Source: Candidatus Paraluminiphilus aquimaris (GTDB lineage: Bacteria > Pseudomonadota > Gammaproteobacteria > Pseudomonadales > Halieaceae). Taken from it: a stretch of 64,000 nt of DNA. Shown piece after piece: positions 17,726-27,047 of this stretch (position 1 is its first letter; each line of letters opens with the position of its first letter). The stretch covers positions 2,232,001-2,296,000 of the forward strand of contig NZ_CP036501.1 of assembly GCF_026230195.1 (NCBI RefSeq), given 5' to 3'. The translations under genes and the position numbers were made by a program. Under the pieces are notes generated by a model. The model searched no databases. It was given only the letters and a program-made list of their open reading frames with translations, and had not been told where the DNA came from.

Positions 17726-18543
17726 ATGGAATCAGAGGGAAGAAACAATCTTCCCTCTGAAAACATCGAGCAATGTCCGGCCAGCACGACACGATCACCC
17801 TTTAGCCAACCCTCTATTTCGCCACCGCGCGCCGAGATTTGTCTCGCGCGCAGCTGACTTCGTGACAAGCGTTGCGACCAAAAAGGTATGAGCTGACAGT
17901 GGGCTGATCCCGTAACGGGGTCTTCATTAACGCCCAGCTGCGGAATAAAAAAACGTGATACATAGTCAACGTCTGACCCCGCCGCCGTTACGCTCACTCC
18001 CATCGAAGTCGCTGACATAAGCGCTTCAAAATTAGGCGAACAGTCTCTAACCGCTGTTTCATCTTCGAGCTCGCAGACCATCTGCCATGCCCCCTGAATA
18101 GGCTGGAAGCTGCGGGAAACGCTGACACCCAAAGCTTCGGCCAGTCTTGGCGGCGTTTCAATCTCAACCATGAGGACGGCGGGAAATTCAATAAGATAGC
18201 GTCCTGATTCGCGCGTTACGAAAAGCGGACCGCTGGCGGTATCAAAGGTTAATCGCGTGCCTTGCCAGTGATCCCAGTAATCGAGTGCAAACGCTGCAGC
18301 TAAGGTCGCATGACCGCACAGCGGCACTTCGTCCGTTGGCGTAAACCAACGCAGGCGAAAGTGATCGTCTCCTTGGCTGACGAGAAAAGCGGTTTCGCTT
18401 AGATTATGTTGCTCGGCGATAGACTGCATTATCGTCGGAGAGAGCGGTTGCTTTGTCTCGACGACAGCCGCCGGATTCCCACCAAAGGCGCTCTGGGTAA
18501 AGGCATTAACGACTAATACTGGCACCTCGTTAACAGCAGTCAT
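17722..18543 (-). CDS. PhzF family isomerase-like protein
   Basis: Cytoplasmic PhzF-fold protein of 273 residues, related to the phenazine-pathway isomerase and to diaminopimelate epimerase. The catalytic Glu50 lies in HNLSETAFL, and FTPTDEVPLCGHATLAAA and NEDPVTGSAHC are the two conserved halves of the active site. No phenazine genes are nearby, so it is one of the many PhzF homologues with no known substrate. The 3' end is convergent with, and overlaps by four bases, the DUF885 gene. Confidence 0.92.
   Translation of the reverse strand: MTAVNEVPVLVVNAFTQSAFGGNPAAVVETKQPLSPTIMQSIAEQHNLSETAFLVSQGDDHFRLRWFTPTDEVPLCGHATLAAAFALDYWDHWQGTRLTFDTASGPLFVTRESGRYLIEFPAVLMVEIETPPRLAEALGVSVSRSFQPIQGAWQMVCELEDETAVRDCSPNFEALMSATSMGVSVTAAGSDVDYVSRFFIPQLGVNEDPVTGSAHCQLIPFWSQRLSRSQLRARQISARGGEIEGWLKGDRVVLAGHCSMFSEGRLFLPSDSI
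17732..17760. other. Perfect 11-bp inverted repeat at convergent 3' ends
   Basis: TCAGAGGGAAG (17732-17742), a seven-base loop, then CTTCCCTCTGA (17750-17760). It lies just after the DUF885 stop and inside the last codons of the phzF-like gene. No T-run follows on either strand, so it is a stem-loop that could protect or end transcripts rather than a standard intrinsic terminator. Confidence 0.5.
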
Positions 18544-18578
18544 TTATCAATTCCAACAAGCCAATGCCATACTCTGGA

Positions 18579-19925
18579 TCACGCAAGACGATCCAAACAG
18601 TCAGAGAGCGTTCCCACCAACCGCTCCAGCTCAGGTCGCTGCATAACAAAGTGAGGGGCCATTTGAATGGTGTCACCGCCATACCTTACGAGAACACCTT
18701 GCTCCCACATAGCCATGGCTAACTCAAAAGGCCGTTTCAAGGGCTCATCTCCTGCAGCCTCGAGTGTTATTGCACCGGCGAATCCGTAGTTGCGAACGTC
18801 CGTTACGAAGGGTTTTTCACTCAGCTGCTCGTGCAGCAGGTCCTCGAAATATGGCGCTTCCTGCGCCACCCTCTGCGGTAGCTGTTCGTCAACCAAGACA
18901 TCGAGTGCCGCCAGACCAGCAGCACAAGCCACTGGGTGAGCCGAATAGGTATAGCCGTGTGCAAATTCCAGCAAGTAATCGGGACCGGCCGTCTCCATAA
19001 ACGTATTGTGAATTTCAGAGGAAGCGATGACCGCCCCCATGGGGATAACACCGTTGGTCAATTGTTTGGCCACGTTTAAAATATCTGGCACCACCCCAAA
19101 CGCATCGGATCCGGTCATAGCACCGCAGCGACCAAAACCCGTAATCACCTCGTCAAAAATAAGCAAAATACGGTGCTTGTCACAAAGCTCGCGCAGTCGT
19201 TTCAGGTAGCCAGTGGGAGGAGGTAAAACACCGGCTGAGCCCCCCATTGGCTCAACAATAACCGCCGCGATAGTCTCCGCCCCATATAGCTCAACAAAAC
19301 GCTCAAGCTCTTGCGCTAGGTGAGCGCCTGTCTCGGGCATACCTCGCGAAAAAACGTTTTCAGGGAGCATGGTATGAGACAGGTGATCTGTCTCTAATAC
19401 CTCGCCAAAAAGGTGTTTATTGGCGGGTATGCCTCCCACGGCAACCCCGCCAAAATTGACTCCGTGATAGCCCTTTTGACGGCCAATAAAGCGCGTCTTT
19501 TTCGTCTCACCCTTTAATTGCCAGTAAGCGCGCGCCATTTTCAAGGACGTATCTGCCGACTCAGAACCAGAGTTGGTGAAGAAGACATGATTGAGGCCTT
19601 CAGGCATGAGCGAAGCTATTTTTGTGGCCAGCTCAAACGCTTTTGGGTGACCAAACTGAAATGGCGGACAAAAATCGAGGGTCGCAACTTGCTCACTGAC
19701 AGCCTTTGTAATCTCAGGACGTGCATGTCCGAGACCTGAGGTCCAAAGTCCGGAGTGGCCGTCTAGGACTTTCCGCCCATCGCTATCGGTAAACCAAACC
19801 CCGTCGGCGCCCGTTATGATGCGAGGATCCTGCTTGAACTGGCGATTACCCGTATACGGCATCCAATAAGCGCTTAAGCCAAAATCTGTTTTCATAACAT
19901 TCTTCAAGTTCAGTTGTTGATTCAT
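18579..19925 (-). CDS. Beta-alanine/omega-amino acid:pyruvate aminotransferase
   Basis: Class III PLP enzyme of 448 residues that transfers the amino group of beta-alanine or other omega-amino acids to pyruvate. The Met at 19925 (MNQQLNL) is chosen because pseudomonad omega-amino acid:pyruvate aminotransferases start similarly; a longer frame from 19997 exists. Signatures are GLWTSGLGHARPEI, FFTNSGSESADTSLKMARAYW, the Asp of IFDEVITGFGR and Schiff-base Lys287 in NVAKQLTNGVIPMGAVI. Similarity to the pseudomonad enzyme, as I recall it, runs through most of the length. It lies 35 bp upstream of the phzF-like gene. Confidence 0.93.
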   Translation of the reverse strand: MNQQLNLKNVMKTDFGLSAYWMPYTGNRQFKQDPRIITGADGVWFTDSDGRKVLDGHSGLWTSGLGHARPEITKAVSEQVATLDFCPPFQFGHPKAFELATKIASLMPEGLNHVFFTNSGSESADTSLKMARAYWQLKGETKKTRFIGRQKGYHGVNFGGVAVGGIPANKHLFGEVLETDHLSHTMLPENVFSRGMPETGAHLAQELERFVELYGAETIAAVIVEPMGGSAGVLPPPTGYLKRLRELCDKHRILLIFDEVITGFGRCGAMTGSDAFGVVPDILNVAKQLTNGVIPMGAVIASSEIHNTFMETAGPDYLLEFAHGYTYSAHPVACAAGLAALDVLVDEQLPQRVAQEAPYFEDLLHEQLSEKPFVTDVRNYGFAGAITLEAAGDEPLKRPFELAMAMWEQGVLVRYGGDTIQMAPHFVMQRPELERLVGTLSDCLDRLA

Positions 19926-20075
19926 GCTTTCAAGCATCAAGAGGCAACGCTCGATTTTTGAGCGGAAACTCAGCCATACTGGCAAGGCAATCTGCACACC
20001 CAGTCTTCGCGTACTTTATCCAACGAATCACGCTGGCGCTACGCGTGACGATCACAAATGTAAGGAGATGAGTCC

Positions 20076-20549
20076 ATGAAAAACGCTCGATTGAAAACAA
20101 TACTTACGGTTTCATTATCGGCGGCAATTGCCCTACCCGCACTCGCGCACATTGAGCGGTCAGAACCCTTGCAGTCACTGCGCCAATCTTACTTTGCGCT
20201 CGTTGGAATGACGTTTGGTCCAATGGGTGACATGGTTAAAGGGAAGATTGAATGGAATGGCGACCAATTTGCAACATGGGCGAACGACTTAGCCGCCATT
20301 TCTAGCGTAAGCGTCGAGCGTGGTTTTGCGCCCGGCAGCGACAAGGGTAAAACACGCGCTAAACCCGCCATTTGGGAGAATCCTGAAGACTTCGCTGAGA
20401 AGTTGGCCGCATTACGCACGGAAGCGGCAGCGCTGTCTGCCGCAGCAAAAAGTGGCGACAAAGCGGCGGCCGTTGCCCAGTTCAAAAAAACGGGCGGCAC
20501 TTGCAAGGCCTGTCATGACGAGTACAAAGCGCGCAATTACCTCTATTAA
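20076..20549 (+). CDS. Periplasmic cytochrome c' (class II)
   Basis: A monohaem class II cytochrome c of 157 residues with a signal peptide (cleavage after about LPALAH, residue 25). It is a four-helix bundle by family, with the haem site near the C-terminus: TCKACHDEYK with Cys143, Cys146 and axial His147. It may bind NO or carry electrons; neither can be read from sequence. GGAG precedes the ATG. A terminator follows at 20606, and the convergent gene encodes a cytochrome b561, a possible redox partner. Confidence 0.93.
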   Translation: MKNARLKTILTVSLSAAIALPALAHIERSEPLQSLRQSYFALVGMTFGPMGDMVKGKIEWNGDQFATWANDLAAISSVSVERGFAPGSDKGKTRAKPAIWENPEDFAEKLAALRTEAAALSAAAKSGDKAAAVAQFKKTGGTCKACHDEYKARNYLY

Positions 20550-20605
20550 CGATGAGCGAGGGCCTTGTGGAACCTCGTAGCTTCCGATTAAGTCCCAGCT
20601 AACAC

Positions 20606-20627
20606 GGTGCCCGCTGGGCACCTTTAT
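20606..20627 (+). terminator. Intrinsic terminator after cytochrome c' gene
   Basis: GGTGCCC (20606-20612), loop GCT, GGGCACC (20616-20622), then TTTAT. A 7-bp perfect GC-rich stem with a short T-run 57 bp after the cytochrome c' stop. Confidence 0.65.
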
Positions 20628-20660
20628 CACAGCGGCTCTCGGCATTCTGACAGTGCGCGC

Positions 20661-21323
20661 TTAGTAGTAGCTCGGAGCCTCAGGCGCGAGCAAAATGGTG
20701 GCGGCCAGAACACCGCTCATGGTCAGCACGGTCAAGATGGCGCGCCACCCAGCAACCGGCGCGTGTACGGACTCTCTACCCGAATGTGACCCAAACCACA
20801 TAGTCTGAACTAGGGGTCGACGCTTTTTAAACTGATACCAAGCAATGGCACAAAGATGCAGTGCGATAAGTGCTTGCAGAACGACCCACCCAATGTCGTG
20901 CCACTGCAGGGCTAAGTCGATGTACTCACCTCCAAAGTAATAAGCCAGGGGGCCGTCAAAGGCGACGTCATCAATGCTGAACATCCCCGATAGTCCCTGC
21001 ACCAGCACCGCAAACAGCAGCGCCAGTACCGAGTAAGCACCGAGTGGGTTATGCCCAACTGATGGCGCCTCTGCCTCTGGGGCAGCCTTTAAATAGGCAA
21101 GCACCGCATTAGGGCTGCGAACAAAGTGCGCAAAACGACTGTGAAAGCTGCCGACAAAGCCCCACATAAATCGCGTCGTGACTAAAACAATGAGCGTGTA
21201 GCCTCCATAGCTGTGCCACTCCATCCGGCCCGTCTCACCGGTCCACCAAAGAAAGCCAATACCGACCGGAAAACACCAGTGAATAAGCCGGGTGGGCAAA
21301 TCCCACACCGGATGCACAACCAT
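20661..21323 (-). CDS. Cytochrome b561 family membrane protein
   Basis: Four-helix integral membrane dihaem cytochrome b of 220 residues. WDLPTRLIHWCFPVGIGFLWW gives helix 1 with a haem His, and YGGYTLIVLVTTRFMWGFVG gives helix 2. The LALQWHDIGWVVLQALIALHL region adds further His ligands, and a final helix lies near 195-213. Family members pass electrons between quinol and periplasmic cytochromes. The ATG overlaps the M20 stop as TAATG, so the two are translationally coupled. Confidence 0.9.
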   Translation of the reverse strand: MVVHPVWDLPTRLIHWCFPVGIGFLWWTGETGRMEWHSYGGYTLIVLVTTRFMWGFVGSFHSRFAHFVRSPNAVLAYLKAAPEAEAPSVGHNPLGAYSVLALLFAVLVQGLSGMFSIDDVAFDGPLAYYFGGEYIDLALQWHDIGWVVLQALIALHLCAIAWYQFKKRRPLVQTMWFGSHSGRESVHAPVAGWRAILTVLTMSGVLAATILLAPEAPSYY

Positions 21324-22654
21324 TAGGGCGCCATCACGTTAAGCAACGCACTAACCGAAGCCTCAACACCCAAGGTTACCGAGCCCTCGGGCTCTATTTT
21401 GAATAGCGGCGAGTGATGGGACGGTATAGGAGCGCCACCATTGGCCGCGGCTTTAAATGCCGACTCTGGGGTGCCACCAACCGCAAAATACAAGCTGGGG
21501 ATGTAAGGGTCTGTCGTAAAGAAGCCAAAATCCTCAGCACCCATACCAAGCCTTTCACCGTCATTGAAAATTTGCGAACCAAAATACTCATTCCATCCGC
21601 TGCGAACCTCTCTCGTGAAAGCCACATCGTTAATGGTTGGAGGTACACCCTCTCCTTCATAGACAATCACTTCCGGCAGCATTTCATCAGGTAATCCGGC
21701 GACGCGGCCCATATTGATTGCGACCCGTTTTATGCCCTCTAGTAAGACCTGTCGATCCTCCGGGCTCTCGCTGCGCACGGTAAGCTGAAGTTTTGCCGCA
21801 TCTGAAATAATGTTGTGCTTGGTACCGCTGTGAAATGACCCCACGGTAATAACCCCGGGCCGGCGTGGCGCAAGGTTGCGACTGACTACCGTCTGCAAAC
21901 CCATCACGATTTGCGATCCAAGTACAATCGGGTCAACACCTGTGTGTGGGCTCGCCCCATGGGCGCCTACGCCCTTGATCAGAATATCTACCGTATCAGC
22001 GCCCGAGTAAGCCGACGTCTCAGGTGCGGCAAGCTGCCCTGTCGGTAATGCGCTCGTAACATGAAAGGCCATGGCGTAGTCAGGTTTCACGACGCGGTCC
22101 CATAGACCGTCCTCCATCATGACCCGCGCACCCGCCACTCGCTCCTCAGCTGGCTGACCTAGCAGCATCAGTGTTCCTGACCACTGGTCCTTGCGCTCTG
22201 CCATCAACTTTGCTGTACCCACCAAACTGGTTATGTGAACGTCGTGCCCACAGGCATGCATCACATAAACCTCGTTACCATCCCAATCCAACTGCTTCGC
22301 TTTCGATGCATAAGCCAGTCCAGACTTCTCCTGCACGGGCAAACCATCCATGTCGGCGCGAAACATTACGGTAGGGCCAGGTCCATTTTCCAACATTGCA
22401 ATGAGACCGGTTCCGCCGATGCCCCTGTGAAGCGTGTACCCCAAAGCCTCAAGCTCATCCCCGAGACGGGCGGCTGTTTTGTCCTCTTTAAATGACAACT
22501 CAGGGTTTTCATGAAAATGGATGAATAAATCCTTAAGCTGCGTGTCGTACAGTGACTGCACATCTTCAGCAAGGGTTGCAGCATTAACTGCATAGCTAAA
22601 AAGCGCACTCAGAAAGGCAGCAGCCACAGAAAGAGAGGTCTTTATGTTGTTCAT
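21323..22654 (-). CDS. Exported M20 family amidohydrolase
   Basis: A periplasmic metallo-amidohydrolase of the M20D type (IAA-amino acid/hippurate hydrolase-like, AbgB/HipO family), 443 residues. A signal peptide (MNNIKTSLSVAAAFLSALFS, cleavage near VNA) is present. Metal and catalytic motifs are RADMDGLPVQE (99-109), HACGHDVH (133-140), QPAEE (167-171) and GAHGASPHTGVDP in the dimerisation domain. It probably cleaves N-acyl or peptide-like amides. Coupled to the downstream cytochrome b561 gene, which is an unexpected partner. Confidence 0.93.
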   Translation of the reverse strand: MNNIKTSLSVAAAFLSALFSYAVNAATLAEDVQSLYDTQLKDLFIHFHENPELSFKEDKTAARLGDELEALGYTLHRGIGGTGLIAMLENGPGPTVMFRADMDGLPVQEKSGLAYASKAKQLDWDGNEVYVMHACGHDVHITSLVGTAKLMAERKDQWSGTLMLLGQPAEERVAGARVMMEDGLWDRVVKPDYAMAFHVTSALPTGQLAAPETSAYSGADTVDILIKGVGAHGASPHTGVDPIVLGSQIVMGLQTVVSRNLAPRRPGVITVGSFHSGTKHNIISDAAKLQLTVRSESPEDRQVLLEGIKRVAINMGRVAGLPDEMLPEVIVYEGEGVPPTINDVAFTREVRSGWNEYFGSQIFNDGERLGMGAEDFGFFTTDPYIPSLYFAVGGTPESAFKAAANGGAPIPSHHSPLFKIEPEGSVTLGVEASVSALLNVMAP

Positions 22655-22757
22655 TGATTCACTGTCCTATTATTTTTTGGAGCGTTACGGTTATCCTGCA
22701 TCAAATTCGCTGTTCGTTCATCACCCATAAAAGAAACGTCAACTTTTTGAGTCGTAT

Positions 22758-23369
22758 ATGTATTTGCATCGACGGGCCTTGGCCCTCATCCTATTGGCCT
22801 TTGTATGCACAGCTCGAGCAGAGGTAACCCCGACATTGAACAGTGACGCAATAGAGGCGGCCTTTGGCAGTTACGGCGTAGAGGTCATTGACCAGGGGCT
22901 CGGTACCCGGGTTGCTAACCTGTTTAGCGGCCGAGACTCAGAAAAGGTGTGCCGCACGCTCGCCGTAACTGAATTTGTGCAACCAATAAACCCGGCGTTA
23001 TTAGGCAGCCACCAAGAAATCCTAGACGGTAACAGCATCGGTGCAACGTTACGGTCTGCCGGTTTCACTATTAATAAGAAGCTACTCATCAAAACAGAAA
23101 TCCCTGCAACCGCAGCCTTCATTGCCTTAGCGCGTGGCACCGTCGGTGAGGGGCAAAACTTGTTCACTAAGGTTTATGCACTTTACGCAGAGACGCCAGA
23201 CGATTCACTGCCGTATGCCGTGATCGCGGAGGCGTATCATCCAGCGCATTATCCACCCGTTCACAAAGAGGTAACGGAGATTGCCGACCTAAAAGAGGCG
23301 GCCCAACGCGCCCTCAAAACATTGCAACGGTTCCGCCTTAAAGAGGGGCTTAAGACCCCAGCTGCATAA
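22758..23369 (+). CDS. Exported protein of unknown function
   Basis: I do not recognise this 203-residue protein. It has a clear signal peptide (MYLHRRALALILLAFVCTARA) and a mature part without transmembrane helices. The visible segments are LNSDAIEAAFGSYGVEVIDQ, ARVANLFSGRDSEKVCRTLAVTEF-type text with one Cys, and a helical C-terminus. It is divergent from the M20 gene (103 bp between). Its last 20 bases overlap the convergent TIGR01244 gene. Confidence 0.75.
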   Translation: MYLHRRALALILLAFVCTARAEVTPTLNSDAIEAAFGSYGVEVIDQGLGTRVANLFSGRDSEKVCRTLAVTEFVQPINPALLGSHQEILDGNSIGATLRSAGFTINKKLLIKTEIPATAAFIALARGTVGEGQNLFTKVYALYAETPDDSLPYAVIAEAYHPAHYPPVHKEVTEIADLKEAAQRALKTLQRFRLKEGLKTPAA

Positions 23370-23757
23370 CAAAGCTTAGCGGAATACCCAGCTGACTTGC
23401 CCTTACTGCAGCCGTTTTTCGGTCCTCACCTGCTAGGGTCGCCACCCACAAGTTGGTAGAGCGCGCTCCCGAGCGGCAATAGGCCAGTGTTTTTTTACCG
23501 CTGTTCATTGCATCGTCCATAGCGGCGAGGTCATTACCGGGGAATGTAAACGCATTGACGGGGTAACGGACAAAAGCCACGCCGGCGTCGGCACAGGCGT
23601 CTTCAATACTGTCCATAGACGGCTGATAGGGCTCTTCATCATCTGGTCGATTACAGATAATCGTCTCGTAGCCCGCCGCGGCGAGCTGAGCAACATCTGC
23701 GGGTTGGATTTGACCCGCCATTGAGAGTGTATCGGTCAGTTCTATCAACGCTGTCAT
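23350..23757 (-). CDS. TIGR01244 family protein, DUF442 phosphatase-like
   Basis: A 135-residue cytoplasmic protein of the TIGR01244/beta-lactamase-hydrolase-like N-domain family, with a dual-specificity-phosphatase-like fold. The P-loop is AYCRSGARSTNLW with Cys94 and Arg99, and the N-terminal GYETIICNRPDDEEPYQPS is typical. Members in other bacteria are linked to sulfide metabolism or biofilm control; here the role is open. It follows purC by 20 bp on the same strand and its 3' end overlaps the convergent exported-protein gene. Confidence 0.88.
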   Translation of the reverse strand: MTALIELTDTLSMAGQIQPADVAQLAAAGYETIICNRPDDEEPYQPSMDSIEDACADAGVAFVRYPVNAFTFPGNDLAAMDDAMNSGKKTLAYCRSGARSTNLWVATLAGEDRKTAAVRASQLGIPLSFVMQLGS

Positions 23758-23777
23758 GGAATCCCCTATTTCTTAAG

Positions 23778-24872
23778 TTAGTTTTGAATGATGCCCAACT
23801 CTTCTCTCAGCACACGAACAATGTCGTCGCGTGGATTCTCAGAGACATCCAGCGGTCGACCGGTAATACGCTCTGCAATATCGATGTAGGTGGAAGACAC
23901 ATCCATCATCATCTGCCTGGGCAACACAGTGCCTGTTGCAAAGGCATAGCGTTCGTCCATCCGGTCTTTGTTGATCAGAATGTCCGGATCATCCGCATAG
24001 GCCAGCAACGCCTGCCGAAACCCTTCTTTACTGTTCTCGACCACCTGCCCCTGAGCGTAGGCTTTAGCGTCCCAAATTCGTGAGGAATCCGGCGTGCCAA
24101 CCTCATCCATGTAGATCAATTCATCCACCCCGTCACGGTTTGTGGCGTAGCCAAACTCAAACTTAGTATCCACAAAAACTTGTCCGAGACTGTCGATCTC
24201 CTCAGCAATGACCTCAAAGCCTGACGCCAGCAACGAAGCGTAGTGGTCGACATCGGTTGCAGATTGAAATTTAAACGCCTCCCAATGCGTGCGCAGAATG
24301 TCTTGACTTACGTTGACATCATCCACTTCGGGAACGTCGGGAACCCCCGTCATTATGCCTTTTGTGGATGGTGTAATGAGGAGATGTTCTAGTCTTTGAT
24401 CGCGCACTAACGCCTCAGGTAATCGGATTCCACAAAACTCCCGCTCGCCTCGCTCATAGGCCCTCCACATAGAACCCGTGATGTACTGCCGTGCAATCGC
24501 TTCAATCATGATTGGCTTTGCACGCTGTACCACCCATACCAGCGGGTGAGGTGTTTCTAAGATATGACTTCGCGCAAGTCCCGCTTCGCCAAAGCGTTGG
24601 AACCAGTGACCAGAAATCGCATTCAGTGCAGCGCCCTTACCCGGCACGCCGTCCAATCCGCCCTCAGCACGCCACATACACTCAAAGGCTGAAAGACGAT
24701 CGCTAATGACCATAATCGCGAGTTCAGCTGACGGGTGCGCGGGATAGTCACGCTCCTTTATTAAACGGGCGCTATCCGCTTTTGTCAGCCAATAAACAGA
24801 CCGGACCTTCCCCGAATGGACAGATTGCTCCGTACGAATGGGTAGATCGTTGTTTTGAGCCAAAACACGCAA
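23778..24872 (-). CDS. purC: SAICAR synthetase (purine biosynthesis)
   Basis: Phosphoribosylaminoimidazole-succinocarboxamide synthase: joins CAIR and aspartate with ATP in de novo purine synthesis. The 364-residue length is that of the long gammaproteobacterial form rather than the 237-residue E. coli form. Signatures are [10 protein letters not shown] (nucleotide loop), [10 protein letters not shown] and [30 protein letters not shown] contains the conserved aspartate-substrate site. Divergent from the TonB receptor gene with 126 bp between. Confidence 0.95.
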   Translation of the reverse strand: MRVLAQNNDLPIRTEQSVHSGKVRSVYWLTKADSARLIKERDYPAHPSAELAIMVISDRLSAFECMWRAEGGLDGVPGKGAALNAISGHWFQRFGEAGLARSHILETPHPLVWVVQRAKPIMIEAIARQYITGSMWRAYERGEREFCGIRLPEALVRDQRLEHLLITPSTKGIMTGVPDVPEVDDVNVSQDILRTHWEAFKFQSATDVDHYASLLASGFEVIAEEIDSLGQVFVDTKFEFGYATNRDGVDELIYMDEVGTPDSSRIWDAKAYAQGQVVENSKEGFRQALLAYADDPDILINKDRMDERYAFATGTVLPRQMMMDVSSTYIDIAERITGRPLDVSENPRDDIVRVLREELGIIQN

Positions 24873-24998
24873 CTGAACAACACCGACGAGATGTGGGAAG
24901 ACTTACTATTGTCCAATATCCGTTAATGTTTGACCAGTGAGTCGATGGCGCTATGCTTCGCGTTGATTTTTTACCGATAACAAAAAACGGGACTCTTT

Positions 24999-27029
24999 AT
25001 GTATCTTCGCAAGACAGCATGTCTCCTCTTGATCATCGCTTCGGCTAGTTCGTGGGCTGACACATCTGAACCTGCACTTGAAACCATCATCGTTACAGCG
25101 AATCGCACTGCTGACAGCGGCGCAACACTGGGACAAGCTTGGTCAGCACTCTCGGCCGAAGACGTTGCCGCTGTGGACTTGCAGCACAGTAATCAGCTGT
25201 TTAATCGAGTTTCGGGTGCCTGGGTTAGCCGAGGAAATGGACAAGAATCCCTTATCTCATTGAGATCTCCAGTTCTAACCGGTGCGGGTGCCTGTGGCGC
25301 ATTTTTCACAGCAGAGGACGGTATCAATCTGCGCGCACCCGGCTTTTGCAACGTCAACCAGCTGTTCGACGCAAACTTGCTTCAAGCCAGTGGCGTTGAG
25401 GTGGTGAAAGGCCCGTCGAATGCAACCTACGGATCCAATGCGGTAAACGGCGTGATCAATGTACTGACGAAAAGTGCAGAGCAAACGCAAGACTCTTTTG
25501 GTCTGCAACTGGGTAGCAGAGATTTTGGTCGTGCGCGCATCGCCGCGAGTAACGGCGGCGTTGCGTTGAATGCTAACGCAACAACTTATGGCGGCTACCA
25601 AGCGGAATCCGGTTACGACCAGCAAAAAGCAAATCTCAGATTCGACGGCGAAGTCGACGACTGGCAACTCACAGGCGTTGTTTCAGCGTCGAATCTGAAC
25701 CAAGAGACCGCGGGCTACATTCAAGATGGCAAAGGCGCCTATCGAAACAGTGCCGCGCGCAAGGTCAATCGAAACCCCGAGGCCTACCGCGATGCGCGTT
25801 CGCTGAGAGCTCATCTGCGCTTCGAGCGTGAATTGGGTGATCGCACAGTTAGTATCACACCTTATTTACGCTCCAACGAGATGGAATTTCTGCAGCATTA
25901 CCTACCTTGGAAGTCTCGCGAGATGAATGAGCACGACAGTTTAGGCTTGCAGGCTCACCTACGAGGGGTGAGTGCCTGGGGTGAGTACATAACGGGCATC
26001 GAATTCGACTCAACCGACGGTCGACTGAAGGAAGACCAGGCAGAATCTTTTAGTCCTAACCAGCCTGCTGGTATCCATTATGACTACCAGGTGGATGCGA
26101 CAAACGTTGCCCTATTTGGGCAAATAGAGGTCGCCCTTGCTGAAGACTTGCTCCTGCAAGCTGGACTTCGCTCGGAGCGCACCGATTACGATTACACAAC
26201 GCGAGAAGCGGCGGGATCAGCTTGTGCCCCGGAGGCCAGTGCTTGTCGTTTTTATCGCCCCGAGGACCGGTCCGACGACTTCTCAAACCTATCTTCTAAT
26301 CTCGCCCTGGTTTGGACTCGCGGTAGCCACAATCTCTACGTGCGAACAGCGCAGGGATTCAGAGCGCCGCAGGCGACCGAGTTGTATCGGCTTCAGGCCG
26401 GCCAGCAAGTTGCCGACATTGATTCTGAGGAGGCCACCTCGCTCGATATCGGATGGCGATTCAGCAACGAACGAGTGTCGACTGATATTTCTTTCTATGG
26501 GATTGGTAAAGACGAGGTAATTTTCCTCGACCGAAATCGTCAAAGTGTCAGCGGCGCCTCAACGCGCCATCGCGGTATCGACATCGATCTTTCCTGGAGT
26601 ATCGATGACACGCTAAGTGCGAGTCTCAATGCATCCTTCGCTGATCATACGTATGACAGTGACATCCAAATCCTAGGCAGTCGTGATTCAATAAAGGGCA
26701 ATGACATTGACACTGCACCTCGTCACTTTGGTAGCGCTCGAATTAAAAAATCGATAACACTAAGCGACCGTCCAGCAAGTCTCGAGCTCGAGGCAGCTTG
26801 GGTAGATGAGTACTTCATCGACCCCAATAACCAGCATACCTACCCCGGGCACGAGCTTATTAACGCTCGCGCAGAGTGGCTGATAAGCGAAAAAGTCTGC
26901 TCAACACTTACCGTGACCAACCTATTGGACACAGGTTATGCCGAGCGAGCCGATTACGGGTTTGGTAACTACCGGTACTTTGTGGGGGAACCAAGAAGCG
27001 CCGTTCTCGGTCTATACTTCGCGCTATAA
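24999..27029 (+). CDS. TonB-dependent outer-membrane receptor
   Basis: Outer-membrane beta-barrel transporter of 676 residues. A signal peptide (to about residue 20) is followed by a TonB-box-like ETIIVTANR (29-36). The plug domain contains GVEVVKGPSNATYGSNAVNG, and a barrel runs to the C-terminus, ending in aromatic YFAL. Cysteine-bearing loops in the plug (GACGAFF and GFCNVNQLF) are unusual and could form a disulfide. No cobalamin riboswitch or clear Fur box is seen upstream, so the ligand is unknown. An 18-bp gap separates it from the next gene, probably the same operon. Confidence 0.93.
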   Translation: MYLRKTACLLLIIASASSWADTSEPALETIIVTANRTADSGATLGQAWSALSAEDVAAVDLQHSNQLFNRVSGAWVSRGNGQESLISLRSPVLTGAGACGAFFTAEDGINLRAPGFCNVNQLFDANLLQASGVEVVKGPSNATYGSNAVNGVINVLTKSAEQTQDSFGLQLGSRDFGRARIAASNGGVALNANATTYGGYQAESGYDQQKANLRFDGEVDDWQLTGVVSASNLNQETAGYIQDGKGAYRNSAARKVNRNPEAYRDARSLRAHLRFERELGDRTVSITPYLRSNEMEFLQHYLPWKSREMNEHDSLGLQAHLRGVSAWGEYITGIEFDSTDGRLKEDQAESFSPNQPAGIHYDYQVDATNVALFGQIEVALAEDLLLQAGLRSERTDYDYTTREAAGSACAPEASACRFYRPEDRSDDFSNLSSNLALVWTRGSHNLYVRTAQGFRAPQATELYRLQAGQQVADIDSEEATSLDIGWRFSNERVSTDISFYGIGKDEVIFLDRNRQSVSGASTRHRGIDIDLSWSIDDTLSASLNASFADHTYDSDIQILGSRDSIKGNDIDTAPRHFGSARIKKSITLSDRPASLELEAAWVDEYFIDPNNQHTYPGHELINARAEWLISEKVCSTLTVTNLLDTGYAERADYGFGNYRYFVGEPRSAVLGLYFAL

Positions 27030-27047
27030 CAAAAACAAGGTACGTTT

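Noticed and set aside
24873-24998. Cobalamin riboswitch or Fur box before the first TonB receptor
   Set aside because: Looked for and not seen; the region is short and lacks conserved B12-box or Fur-box sequence.
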